A DNA stretch of 64,000 nucleotides, from assembly GCA_030704225.1 (NCBI GenBank), contig CP131915.1:186001-250000 (forward strand), written 5' to 3'. The notes below the pieces were generated by a model that did no database searches, had not been told where the DNA came from, and saw only the letters and a program-made list of their open reading frames with translations. Source of the stretch: Kosakonia sp. H02. GTDB taxonomy: Bacteria; Pseudomonadota; Gammaproteobacteria; Enterobacterales; Enterobacteriaceae. A program made the translations under genes and the position numbers. Positions 26,357 through 34,663 of the stretch are shown piece by piece. Position 1 is the stretch's first letter; each line of letters starts with the position of its first letter.

Positions 26357-27602
26357 CGCGCTACAACAGTGGCACCATCTGTTCGAAACGCAGGGCGGCG
26401 CGCACTCTGAAGCGGCGCAACAGCACCTGCAACAGATGCTGCGTCTGGGGTTGCCGACGCGCAAACATGAAAACTGGAAATACACACCGCTTGATGGCCT
26501 GTTAAACAGCCAGTTTGTCGCAGCAAAAGGTTCGCTCACCGAACAACAGCGCGATGCGCTGGCATTGCCGGTGGATGCGCTGCGGCTGGTGTTTGTTGAC
26601 GGGCAGTTCAGTGCGCAATTAAGCGATGATACGCTCGGTTCCGGATTTGAGGTGACCGTTAGTGATGCGCGCGCCAGCCTGCCTGCACCGGTGCAGCCAG
26701 AAGTGTTTCTGCATCTCACCGAAAGCCTGGCGCAAAGTGTGACGTCCATTCATGTCGCGCGTGATCAACGGCCTTCTAAGCCGTTGCTCTTAATGCACGT
26801 AACGCAAGGGCTGGCGGGTGAAGAGATGAACACGGCGCACTATCGCCATCATCTGGAGCTGGCGCAGGGCGCAGAGGCGACGGTGTACGAACATTACGTC
26901 AGCCTTAATGATGCCCGGCATTTTACCGGCTCGCGCTTAACCATGAAGGTGGGCGCGAATGCGCGGCTGCATCATGTGAAACTGGCGTTCGAAAACCCGC
27001 TCAGTTACCACTTCGCCCATAACGATATTTTGCTCTCAGACGATGGTGCAGCGGATAGTCACAGTTTCCTGCTCGGCGGCGCGGTACTGCGTCATAACAC
27101 CAGTACGCAACTGAACGGCGAAAACACTCAACTGAATATGAACAGCCTGGCGATGCCGGTGAAATCGGAAGTCTGCGACACGCGCACCTGGCTTGAGCAT
27201 AACAAGGGTTACTGCAATAGCCGCCAGTTGCATAAAACTATCGTCAGCGATAAAGGGCGTGCAGTGTTCAACGGCTTGATTAACGTTGCGCAACACGCCA
27301 TTAAAACCGACGGTCAGATGACCAACAACAACTTGCTGCTGGGTCGGCTGGCGGAAGTGGACACCAAGCCTCAGCTTGAAATTTACGCTGATGACGTCAA
27401 ATGTAGTCATGGTGCAACCATTGGCCGCATTGATAATGAGCAGATGTTCTATTTGCGTTCGCGCGGGATCAATCAGGATGCGGCGCAACAGATGATTATC
27501 CATGCCTTTGCCGCTGAGTTGACGGAAGCCATCAGCGACGAGGCGTTAAAACAACAGATTCTGGCGCGTATCAGCCAGCGTCTGGCAGGGGGCGTAGCAT
27601 GA
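26331..27602 (+). CDS. sufD: Fe-S assembly scaffold SufD
   Basis: 423-residue SufB paralogue. N-terminus MAGLPNSSNALQQWHHLF is nearly that of E. coli SufD. The functional histidine region is in SCS-like DDVKCSHGATIGRID near residue 360. Start overlaps sufC and the stop overlaps the sufS start by 4 bases, so BCDS are translationally coupled. Confidence 0.98.
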   Translation: MAGLPNSSNALQQWHHLFETQGGAHSEAAQQHLQQMLRLGLPTRKHENWKYTPLDGLLNSQFVAAKGSLTEQQRDALALPVDALRLVFVDGQFSAQLSDDTLGSGFEVTVSDARASLPAPVQPEVFLHLTESLAQSVTSIHVARDQRPSKPLLLMHVTQGLAGEEMNTAHYRHHLELAQGAEATVYEHYVSLNDARHFTGSRLTMKVGANARLHHVKLAFENPLSYHFAHNDILLSDDGAADSHSFLLGGAVLRHNTSTQLNGENTQLNMNSLAMPVKSEVCDTRTWLEHNKGYCNSRQLHKTIVSDKGRAVFNGLINVAQHAIKTDGQMTNNNLLLGRLAEVDTKPQLEIYADDVKCSHGATIGRIDNEQMFYLRSRGINQDAAQQMIIHAFAAELTEAISDEALKQQILARISQRLAGGVA

Positions 27603-28819
27603 GTTTTCCCGTGAACAACGTACGTGCCGATTTCCCCGTACTGCTGCGTGAAGTGAACGGACTCCCGCTGGCATATCTCGACAGCGCAGCCAGCGCGCAA
27701 AAACCGAATCAGGTGATTGATGCCGAGGCGGATTTTTTCCGCCACGGTTATGCGGCGGTGCATCGCGGCATCCACACGCTGAGTGCAGAAGCCACCCAGC
27801 ATATGGAAAACGTGCGCGTGAAGGCGGCAGCGTTTCTCAACGCCCGTTTGCCGGAAGAGCTGGTGTTTGTCCGTGGCACCACCGAAGGGATCAACCTGGT
27901 CGCCAACAGCTGGGGTAATAGCCAGGTGCAAGCGGGCGATAACATCATCATCAGCGCCATGGAACACCACGCCAATATTGTGCCGTGGCAGATGCTGTGT
28001 GAACGCGTTGGCGCGCAGCTTCGCGTGATCCCGTTGAACCAGGATGGCACGTTGCAACTGGACGTGCTGCCAACACTGCTCGATGAGCGCACGCGCCTGG
28101 TCGCCATCACCCAGGTTTCCAACGTGCTGGGCACCGAAAACCCGGTGGCGGAGATCGTTAGCCTGGCACATCAGCACGGCGCGAAAGTGCTGGTGGATGG
28201 CGCGCAGGCAGTGATGCATCATCCGGTTAATGTGCAGGCGCTGGATTGCGATTTTTATGTCTTCTCCGGCCATAAACTGTATGGACCCACGGGCATTGGC
28301 GTGTTGTATGTCAAAGAGGACATTTTGCAGGACATGCCGCCGTGGGAAGGGGGCGGGTCGATGATCGCCACCGTCAGCCTGACCGAAGGCACCACCTATG
28401 CCAAAGCGCCGTGGCGTTTCGAAGCCGGGACGCCGAATACCGGCGGGATTATTGGCCTTGGCGCAGCCATTGACTATGTCACCCAACTTGGCCTTGAAGC
28501 GATTGGGGAATATGAACAAACGCTGATGCGCTATGCCCTGGATGCGTTGAAAGGGGTTCCGGATCTGACGCTGTATGGCCCGGCACAGCGCCAGGGCGTG
28601 ATTGCGTTCAACCTGGGTAAACACCACGCTTATGATGTCGGTAGCTTCCTCGATAATTACGGCATTGCGGTGCGCACCGGCCACCATTGCGCGATGCCAT
28701 TGATGGCGTTTTACAATGTGCCAGCGATGTGTCGCGCGTCGCTGGTGATGTACAACACCCATGAAGAGGTGGATCGTCTGGTCGCTGGCCTGAAACGCAT
28801 TCATCAGTTGCTGAGCTAA
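27599..28819 (+). CDS. sufS: Cysteine desulfurase SufS
   Basis: 406-residue class II cysteine desulfurase. The PLP lysine lies in FSGHKLYGPTGIG, and the active-site cysteine, shielded in the SufS manner, in RTGHHCAMPLM near residue 364. It takes sulfur from L-cysteine and hands it to SufE. Overlaps sufD by ATGA. Confidence 0.98.
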   Translation: MSFPVNNVRADFPVLLREVNGLPLAYLDSAASAQKPNQVIDAEADFFRHGYAAVHRGIHTLSAEATQHMENVRVKAAAFLNARLPEELVFVRGTTEGINLVANSWGNSQVQAGDNIIISAMEHHANIVPWQMLCERVGAQLRVIPLNQDGTLQLDVLPTLLDERTRLVAITQVSNVLGTENPVAEIVSLAHQHGAKVLVDGAQAVMHHPVNVQALDCDFYVFSGHKLYGPTGIGVLYVKEDILQDMPPWEGGGSMIATVSLTEGTTYAKAPWRFEAGTPNTGGIIGLGAAIDYVTQLGLEAIGEYEQTLMRYALDALKGVPDLTLYGPAQRQGVIAFNLGKHHAYDVGSFLDNYGIAVRTGHHCAMPLMAFYNVPAMCRASLVMYNTHEEVDRLVAGLKRIHQLLS

Positions 28820-28832
28820 CAAGGAGGTGAGA

Positions 28833-29249
28833 ATGGCTGCATTACCCGATAAAGAGAAATTGCTGCGCAACTTTAGTCGCTGTGCCAACTGGGAAGAGAA
28901 GTATCTCTACATTATTGAGCTGGGGCAGCGACTGCCGGAACTGAGTGCAGAGGCGCATAACCCGGAAAATATTATTCAGGGTTGCCAAAGCCAGGTGTGG
29001 ATTGTGATGCGGGAGAATGAAGCCGGTGTTATTGAGCTGGCAGGCGATAGCGATGCCGCGATCGTAAAAGGGCTTATCGCCATCGTGTTTGTGCTCTACC
29101 AGCAGATGACCGCGCAGGACATCGTGGCGTTTGATGTGCGCCCGTGGTTTGAAAAAATGTCCCTGACGCAACATTTAACCCCGTCGCGCTCGCAAGGGCT
29201 GGAAGCGATGATCCGCGCTATCCGCACCAAAGCTGCCAATCTTAGCTAA
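28833..29249 (+). CDS. sufE: Sulfur acceptor SufE
   Basis: 138 residues from the ATG at 28833, directly behind AAGGAGGTGAGA; a GTG six bases earlier lies within this ribosome site and is rejected. The acceptor cysteine is in IIQGCQSQVWI (about residue 51). SufE stimulates SufS and carries the persulfide to SufB. Thirteen bases after sufS, last gene of the operon. Confidence 0.97.
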   Translation: MAALPDKEKLLRNFSRCANWEEKYLYIIELGQRLPELSAEAHNPENIIQGCQSQVWIVMRENEAGVIELAGDSDAAIVKGLIAIVFVLYQQMTAQDIVAFDVRPWFEKMSLTQHLTPSRSQGLEAMIRAIRTKAANLS

Positions 29250-29313
29250 ACTCAAAAGACCTCTTTCATCCTGTTACGCGGGGCGTTTGCCGCCTCGCTG
29301 GAACTTCAGCTTT

Positions 29314-29328
29314 CTGACACCTTGTCAG
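29314..29328. repeat. Perfect 15-bp inverted repeat before ldtE
   Basis: CTGACA-CCT-TGTCAG, about 20 bases before the ldtE start codon. It could be a small operator or an mRNA hairpin near the ribosome site (AGGAACC). No known regulator consensus fits. Confidence 0.4.
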
Positions 29329-29347
29329 TGGATACAGGAACCTCAGC

Positions 29348-30358
29348 ATGAAACGCGCGTCTTTTCTTTCACTCTGTCTTTTCGGTGCGTTCAGCACCTT
29401 TCATATGGCCGTTGCGGCGCAATATCCCTTGCCTGCGAGTAACAGTCGCCTTATCGGTCAAAACCAGACTTACACCGTGCAAGCAGGAGACAAAAATCTG
29501 CAAGCCATCGCCCGCCATTTCGATACGGCGGCGATGTTGATTCTGGAAGCTAACGACACGATTGCCCCCGTGCCGAAACCGGGTACAGTCGTCACCATCC
29601 CGTCGCAAATGCTACTGCCTGACACGCCGCGAGAAGGGATTGTGATCAATCTTGCGGAGCTACGCTTGTACTATTTCCCGAACGGGGAAAACAGTGTGCA
29701 AGTGTACCCGATTGGCATTGGGCAGCAGGGGCTGGAAACACCGGTTTCCGTGACGCGGGTCAGCCAGAAAATCCCGAATCCCACCTGGACGCCAACGGCA
29801 GGCATTCGCGCGCGCTCCCTTGAGCGGGGGATTGAATTACCTAAGGTTGTCCCTGCCGGGCCGAATAACCCGCTGGGGCGCTTTGCGCTGCGTCTGGGGA
29901 TTGGAAATGGTGAATATCTGATTCACGGCACCAATGCGCAGGACAGCGTTGGGTTGCGGGTCAGTTCCGGCTGTATTCGCATGAATGCGCCGGATATCGA
30001 AGCGTTGTTTGCACAAGTCTCTGCCGGGACAAAAGTCACCATTATCAATGAGCCGGTGAAATATGCCGTGGAGCCGGACGGCAAGCACTACATTGAAGTG
30101 CATCGTCCGCTGGCGCAGACCGTGGAGGAAAACACGCAGACGGTGCCGATTAGCTTCTCATCAGAACTGGGGACACGTATTTCAGGCGCGGGTGGTGACA
30201 AGGCGATAATTGACAAGGCGCTCTCTCGCCGCGCCGGTTACCCGGTTGCCATTCCGACAGCGAAAGCCGCGGCGCCAGGCAATGTGTTGTCCGTGCAGAA
30301 CAGCACCAAAGGCACGGCAATGAATGCGGAAGATCAGGGAGAGGTGGTGACGCAGTAG
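29348..30358 (+). CDS. ldtE: L,D-transpeptidase LdtE
   Basis: 336 residues (ynhG). Signal peptide ending in MAVAA, LysM domain about 40-85 (TYTVQAGDKNLQAIARHFDTAAMLILEAN), YkuD catalytic domain about 95-235 with the HGT...SSGCIRMNAPD motif holding the catalytic cysteine. It makes 3-3 meso-DAP crosslinks in peptidoglycan in the periplasm. The C-terminal tail of about 100 residues after the catalytic domain is longer and more variable. The neighbour of lpp and the suf operon, as in E. coli. Confidence 0.97.
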   Translation: MKRASFLSLCLFGAFSTFHMAVAAQYPLPASNSRLIGQNQTYTVQAGDKNLQAIARHFDTAAMLILEANDTIAPVPKPGTVVTIPSQMLLPDTPREGIVINLAELRLYYFPNGENSVQVYPIGIGQQGLETPVSVTRVSQKIPNPTWTPTAGIRARSLERGIELPKVVPAGPNNPLGRFALRLGIGNGEYLIHGTNAQDSVGLRVSSGCIRMNAPDIEALFAQVSAGTKVTIINEPVKYAVEPDGKHYIEVHRPLAQTVEENTQTVPISFSSELGTRISGAGGDKAIIDKALSRRAGYPVAIPTAKAAAPGNVLSVQNSTKGTAMNAEDQGEVVTQ

Positions 30359-30383
30359 GAAGAGGGTAAATTACAGGCAAAAA

Positions 30384-30408
30384 AAATGGCGCACAATGTG
30401 CGCCATTT
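30384..30408. terminator. Bidirectional terminator between ldtE and lpp
   Basis: Perfect 11-bp stem AAATGGCGCAC / GTGCGCCATTT with a 3-nt loop, flanked by A- and T-runs. It serves convergent ldtE and lpp, and is almost the same as the E. coli lpp terminator. Confidence 0.9.
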
Positions 30409-30422
30409 CATTACAGGTACTC

Positions 30423-30659
30423 TTACTTACGGTAAGAATGAGCCTGGTTGTCCAGACGCTGGTTAGCGCGAGCTGCGTCGTCTTTAGCAGCCTGAACGTC
30501 AGAACGGATTGCGTTCACGTCGTTGCTCAGCTGGTCAACTTTAGCGTTCAGAGTCTGAACGTCAGAAGACAGCTGATCGATTTTAGCGTTGCTGGAGCAA
30601 CCAGCCAGCAGAGTAGAACCCAGGATTACCGCGCCCAGTACCAGTTTAGTACGATTCAT
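30423..30659 (-). CDS. lpp: Braun's lipoprotein Lpp
   Basis: 78-residue precursor. Signal and lipobox LLAGC (Cys21 lipidated), then the trimeric coiled coil with heptads KIDQLSSDVQTLNAKVDQL, ending in lysine (SYRK) that is linked to peptidoglycan. It differs from E. coli Lpp at the N-terminus (MNRTK for MKATK), Ile for Met in DVNAIRSDV and the tail NQAHSYRK for NMATKYRK. Such differences are useful for placing the genus. Highly expressed outer-membrane to wall tether. Confidence 0.99.
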   Translation of the reverse strand: MNRTKLVLGAVILGSTLLAGCSSNAKIDQLSSDVQTLNAKVDQLSNDVNAIRSDVQAAKDDAARANQRLDNQAHSYRK

Positions 30660-30696
30660 TATTAATACCCTCTAGATTGAGTTAATCTCCATGTAG

Positions 30697-30735
30697 CGTT
30701 ACAAGTATTACACAAAGTTTTTTAGGTTGAGAATA
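30697..30735 (-). promoter_or_regulatory. lpp promoter
   Basis: The minus strand is almost identical to the E. coli lpp promoter: an AT-rich stretch, CTCAACCTAAAAAAC, then -10 TAATACT at 30710-30704 and start of the 38-nt leader GCTACATGGAGATTAACTC at 30697. The ribosome site GAGGGTATTAATAATG follows. The -35 element is weak and I do not fix it. Confidence 0.75.
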
Positions 30736-30914
30736 TTTTTTTGATGAGAATGCACTTAAATTTGATCGTTCGCTCAAAGAAGCATCGACTTTGAATTAGG
30801 TAGCAAAAAACGCGTGTTAAAACAGCAGACTTTCATCGGATTCATCTTAGAAATCACCCTGCTTAAATAGTGAAATTCGATTTGATTTTTTATTTATGCA
30901 GGAGACGGGAATAT

Positions 30915-30939
30915 AAAAAAAAGCGCCACGAGGGCGCTT
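30915..30939 (-). terminator. pykF terminator
   Basis: On the minus strand AAGCGCC, 5-nt loop, GGCGCTT and a run of eight T. It lies about 30 bases after the pykF stop and before the lpp promoter. Confidence 0.85.
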
Positions 30940-30969
30940 TTTTAATCAGACTTTAACATCCGGTTATTA

Positions 30970-32382
30970 TTACAGGACGTGGACAGAAGCGGTGTTTGTC
31001 GTGCCGCTCGGAACCAGTGCGCCGGATACCATTACCACCACGTCACCTTTGTTCGCGAGGCCGCTTTCCAGCGCCACTTCTTTACCCAGACGGTAGAAAT
31101 CATCGGTAGAGGAGATCTCTTTCACCAACTGCGATACAACGCCTTTGCTCAGCACCAGCTGACGGGCAGTCAGTTCGTTGGTGGTCAGCGCCAGAATTGT
31201 CGCATCCGGGAAGTATTTACGCACAGCGCGCGCAGATTTACCGCCCTGGGTTGCCACAACGATCAGCGGCGCTTCCAGTTTCTCAGCCGTTTCAACCGCG
31301 CCACGGCATACTGCTTCGGTAATGCGCAGCTTGCGGCTGTCATTGTTGAAATCCAGACGGCTGGTCATCACGCGATCGGTACGCTCGCAGATGGTCGCCA
31401 TGATGGAGACCGCTTCCAGCGGGTATTTACCTTTAGCAGACTCACCAGACAGCATCACTGCGTCGGTGCCATCAAGAATGGCGTTCGCCACGTCGCCTGC
31501 TTCAGCGCGGGTCGGACGCGGGTTTTTGATCATCGAGTCAAGCATCTGGGTCGCAGTGATCACCACTTTGCGTGCGCGGATACATTTTTCGATCATCATC
31601 TTCTGCGCGAAGATAACTTCTTCAACCGGGATTTCAACGCCCAGGTCGCCACGCGCAACCATGATGCCGTCTGACGCTTCGAGGATTTCGTCGAAGTTAT
31701 TCAGGCCTTCCTGGTTTTCGATTTTGGAGATGATCTGAATGCGTTCACCGCCGTGCGCTTTCAGGTGCTCACGGATTTCAACCACGTCAGAGCGCTTACG
31801 GATAAAGGACGCGGCAACAAAATCAACGCCTTGCTCGCAACCGAAGATCAGGTCTTGCTTATCTTTTTCAGCCAGTGCCGGCAGGGCGATGGAAACGCCT
31901 GGCAGGTTAACGCCTTTGTTTTCACCCAGGTCGCCGTTGTTCAGCACCTTACAAATAACGTTGTTGCCTTCAATCGCGGTCACTTCCATGCCGATCAGAC
32001 CATCGTCGACCAGCACAGTGTTGCCAACGCTCAGATCGCTGGTAAAGCCTTCATAGGTAACGGCAACGGTTTCGCTGTTACCCACAACGGATTTGTCAGT
32101 GGTGAAGGTGAAGGTCTGGCCTGCTTTCAGGGAAACGTCGTTACCGCCTTCCAGCTTGATGGTGCGGATTTCAGGACCTTTGGTGTCCAGCAGAATTGCC
32201 GCTTTTTTACCGGTTTTGCTCATCACGTTGCGCAGGTTCTGAATGCGCTGGCCGTGCTCAGCATAGTCACCGTGAGAGAAGTTTAAACGCATGACGTTCA
32301 TGCCCGCGTCCAGCATTTTCGCCAGCATCTCTTCGGATTCGGTTTTCGGACCGATGGTGCAAACAATTTTGGTCTTTTTCAT
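30970..32382 (-). CDS. pykF: Pyruvate kinase I (fructose-1,6-bisphosphate-activated)
   Basis: 470 residues from the ATG at 32382 (MKKTKIVCTIGPKTES); a longer in-frame ORF adds 21 unconserved residues. It converts phosphoenolpyruvate and ADP to pyruvate and ATP. Key blocks are MNVMRLNFSHGDY, the active-site LDTKGPEIRT, ISKIENQEGLNNFDEIL, the metal/substrate block MVARGDLGVEIP and TATQMLDSMI. The C-terminal allosteric domain is complete. Preceded by a Cra box, as in E. coli. Confidence 0.98.
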   Translation of the reverse strand: MKKTKIVCTIGPKTESEEMLAKMLDAGMNVMRLNFSHGDYAEHGQRIQNLRNVMSKTGKKAAILLDTKGPEIRTIKLEGGNDVSLKAGQTFTFTTDKSVVGNSETVAVTYEGFTSDLSVGNTVLVDDGLIGMEVTAIEGNNVICKVLNNGDLGENKGVNLPGVSIALPALAEKDKQDLIFGCEQGVDFVAASFIRKRSDVVEIREHLKAHGGERIQIISKIENQEGLNNFDEILEASDGIMVARGDLGVEIPVEEVIFAQKMMIEKCIRARKVVITATQMLDSMIKNPRPTRAEAGDVANAILDGTDAVMLSGESAKGKYPLEAVSIMATICERTDRVMTSRLDFNNDSRKLRITEAVCRGAVETAEKLEAPLIVVATQGGKSARAVRKYFPDATILALTTNELTARQLVLSKGVVSQLVKEISSTDDFYRLGKEVALESGLANKGDVVVMVSGALVPSGTTNTASVHVL

Positions 32383-32883
32383 GACAGTTCTGGTCTTTAA
32401 GTTGGAGTTGAGAAGGATAGGAAATTCGTACTCCGGGAAGCACACAGCTTCGGAGTTAAATCTGTATTACGAAAAGAGCGATGCCACAGCCTAAGGATAG
32501 GTGACATCAAAAAAGCGTGCAGAGTAATGTGTGCCTGAGTTTCAGCCCAACCGGGAAAAGAGTGATGTACGTTATGTTTTTTACAGTTCAATCAGCTGAA
32601 ACCATTCAAGAGTGAATAGACGACCATTATACGACGAAAAAAGGGCAAAAGGAAAACAAAAACGCTGTTTCAAAAATCATATGGGCAGTTTCACAACGAA
32701 GTGTTATCAACGTGTTAAGGTTGCACAATATCAATTTGATGAATTACGCGTAAAAGTGCTGCCTTTGCCGCGAAATGGGCAAAGGCAACAGTAAACCAGG
32801 GCTATTTTTACGCCGTTTCGCTTGCTCTTTTCGTAATGGTTATCGGCACTTACAGGTAAAAGCTGTAACGGTTTAGCTCATTT
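32383..32883 (-). other. pykF upstream region, no gene
   Basis: About 500 bases between the phosphatase gene and pykF, both on the minus strand. It holds the pykF leader, the Cra site at 32595-32610 and a candidate promoter just downstream of it (TTGAAC at 32591-32586 as -35). It also contains a strong hairpin at 32760-32787, 10-bp arms TGCCTTTGCC / GGCAAAGGCA with an 8-nt loop, possibly the terminator of the phosphatase gene, though without a proper T-run. A 60-codon ORF across it has no ribosome site, and I reject it. Confidence 0.5.
32595..32610. promoter_or_regulatory. Cra (FruR) operator of pykF
   Basis: GCTGAAACCATTCAAG matches the Cra consensus GCTGAAWCGNTTCAGC at most positions and lies at the expected place upstream of pykF, which Cra represses in E. 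coli. Confidence 0.75.
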
Positions 32884-33675
32884 TTAACCATTCAGGATGC
32901 GCAACGCCTGTTCGTGCAACTGCGGGCACCCCGCGGCAAGGATATTTCCGCCAGCTTCCGGGCGATCGCCACTCAGGGTGGTGACGACGCCGCCAGCCTG
33001 TTCAATAATGGGCACCAGCGCGACGATATCGTAAGGCTGCAAGCCATATTCCAGACAGAGATCGATCTGTCCGGCGGCCAGCATTGCCATGGCGTAACAT
33101 TCACCGCCGTAGCGGATCATCAATGTTTGCGCTTCCAGGGCGGCGAAATTGACCTCAGGATGTCGCGCAACAGGCTCCGGCGAGGTGAGATGCAAAATCG
33201 CCTGGTCGAGCGGCAGCCCGCGGCGGGTCTGTAACTGTGCTGTCCCTTGCGGCCCGCTGCGCCAGGCATGTTGCCCGTCGGCCCAGAAGCGTTCACCCGT
33301 GAGCGGCTGGCTCATCATCCCCAGATGCCCGCGCTGCTCAACCGTTAAGCCAATCAAGGTTCCCCAAACCGGCAACCCGCAAAGAAAAGGGCGGGTGCCA
33401 TCGACCGGATCCAGCACCCATTGCAGCGGGCCGGAACCGGTCAGGCCGAACTCTTCGCCCATAATCGAGTGCGAAGGATAACGTGCAGTGATGAGTTCGC
33501 GCATTACGCGCTCAGCTTCGCGATCGGCATCGGTCACCGGATCGAAGCGAAAACCCTCTTTTGGTTTACTGCCGACATGCAGGTTCATCGAGGTACGAAA
33601 ACGCGGCAGCGTCTGTTTATCTGCCGCGTCGGCCAGTTCGTGCAGAAAAGCGATATCGGGTACGGCGTGGTTCAT
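32884..33675 (-). CDS. Inositol-monophosphatase-family phosphatase (histidinol-phosphatase HisN-like)
   Basis: 263 residues. Metal-binding motifs of the Li+-sensitive phosphatase family are present: DPVTDADREAE, GEEFG (about 73), WVLDPVDGTRPF (about 86-97) and the C-terminal YGLQPYDIVALVPIIEQAGG with the last metal aspartate. The sequence pattern is closer to the HisN histidinol-phosphatase subgroup than to SuhB or CysQ. Since enterobacteria already have HisB for this step, the physiological substrate remains open. Divergent from the polar amino acid importer, with about 150 bases between. Confidence 0.8.
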   Translation of the reverse strand: MNHAVPDIAFLHELADAADKQTLPRFRTSMNLHVGSKPKEGFRFDPVTDADREAERVMRELITARYPSHSIMGEEFGLTGSGPLQWVLDPVDGTRPFLCGLPVWGTLIGLTVEQRGHLGMMSQPLTGERFWADGQHAWRSGPQGTAQLQTRRGLPLDQAILHLTSPEPVARHPEVNFAALEAQTLMIRYGGECYAMAMLAAGQIDLCLEYGLQPYDIVALVPIIEQAGGVVTTLSGDRPEAGGNILAAGCPQLHEQALRILNG

Positions 33676-33790
33676 GGCGTAATCCTCCGCTAAGACATAG
33701 GAATGACTGCTCCGGTTTTAACACATCACGGCGGTTTATTCTTTCCCGACGGGATAATAACCATTGCACAGGCAGAGTGTTGTATGTATT

Positions 33791-33813
33791 TTTATGCAGA
33801 TAATTTGCATAAA
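33791..33813. promoter_or_regulatory. 23-bp inverted repeat before the ABC importer
   Basis: TTTATGCA - GATAATT - TGCATAAA, perfect 8-bp arms, ending 13 bases before the binding-protein start codon. The size and AT-rich character fit an operator for a repressor of amino-acid transport; ArgR-type sites at some importers contain similar TGCAT halves, but the match is not good enough to name it. Confidence 0.45.
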
Positions 33814-33825
33814 AAGGTGATAAAT

Positions 33826-34593
33826 ATGTTCAGGAAGTGGATTCAGGCAGGTTGTCTCTTTGCCGCGTTCGCCAGCAGTGCCTTTGCCGCCCAGGAAACC
33901 TATGTAGTTGGCGCGGGTGGGACTTACCGTCCGTTCGAATTTGAAAACAGCCAGAAACAGCTGGAAGGTTTTGATATCGATATCATCAAAGCCATCGCCA
34001 AAGCGGAAAACTTCAATATCAAACTGATCAACACACCGTGGGAAGGGATTTTTGCCACCCTCGGTTCCGGCGATCGCGACATCATTATTTCCGGCATTAC
34101 GATTACCGATAAACGTAAGCAGATGGTCGATTTCTCCGCACCGTATTTCCCGGCAGAGCAATCCATCGTCGTTCCGGCGACGTCTAAAGTGACGTCACTT
34201 GCGTCGCTGAAAGATGAAAAAGTCGGCGTAGTGAACTCCAGCACCGGCGACATCGTGGTGTCCGATGTGCTGGGCAAAAACAGCACCGCTATTAAGCGTT
34301 TCGATAACACGCCGCTGATGCTGCAAGAGCTGTTTGAAGATGGCGTCAGCGCGGCGGTTGGCGATGTCGGCGTGGTGAAGTACTACATCAAACAGCACCC
34401 GGAGAAGCAATTTAAGCTGGTGCCGGATGCAAAATTTGAGCGCCAGTACTTCGGTATTGCCGTGGCGAAGGGAAACACAGAACTGCTGGCGAAACTTAAC
34501 AGCGGCCTGAAGAAAATTATCGCCGATGGCACCTACGCCAAAATCTATAACACCTGGTTTGACGAAAACGTGCCGGCATTACCCGCGCAGTAA
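33826..34593 (+). CDS. Polar amino acid ABC transporter substrate-binding protein
   Basis: 255 residues from the ATG at 33826 with AAGGTGAT upstream; the longer ORF adds 41 residues with no signal character. Signal peptide MFRKWIQAGCLFAAFASSAFA, then AQETYVVGAGGTYRPFEFE. It belongs to the SBP_bac_3 family (GlnH/HisJ type): GFDIDIIKAIAKAENF, GDRDIIISGITITDKRKQMVDFSAPYF. Periplasmic. The amino acid bound cannot be read from sequence. First of three genes. Confidence 0.92.
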   Translation: MFRKWIQAGCLFAAFASSAFAAQETYVVGAGGTYRPFEFENSQKQLEGFDIDIIKAIAKAENFNIKLINTPWEGIFATLGSGDRDIIISGITITDKRKQMVDFSAPYFPAEQSIVVPATSKVTSLASLKDEKVGVVNSSTGDIVVSDVLGKNSTAIKRFDNTPLMLQELFEDGVSAAVGDVGVVKYYIKQHPEKQFKLVPDAKFERQYFGIAVAKGNTELLAKLNSGLKKIIADGTYAKIYNTWFDENVPALPAQ

Positions 34594-34612
34594 CTCACTT
34601 TTCTTTTTCAAT

Positions 34613-34650
34613 CCGGCTATCGCAGCCCATCTGCGGTAGCCGGTATTTTT
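34613..34650 (+). terminator. Intercistronic hairpin between binding protein and permease
   Basis: A 13-bp stem CCGGCTATCGCAG / CTGCGGTAGCCGG (one G-T pair) with CCCAT loop and TATTTTTT after it. It is a partial terminator or mRNA stabiliser that would keep the binding protein in excess over the membrane parts. Confidence 0.8.
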
Positions 34651-34663
34651 TCAGGGTTTACGT

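Noticed and set aside
27473..28888. Long antisense ORF (471 codons) opposite sufS
   Set aside because: It mirrors a highly conserved gene, has no ribosome site, and its protein is rich in His/Gln/Arg, as expected of a shadow frame.
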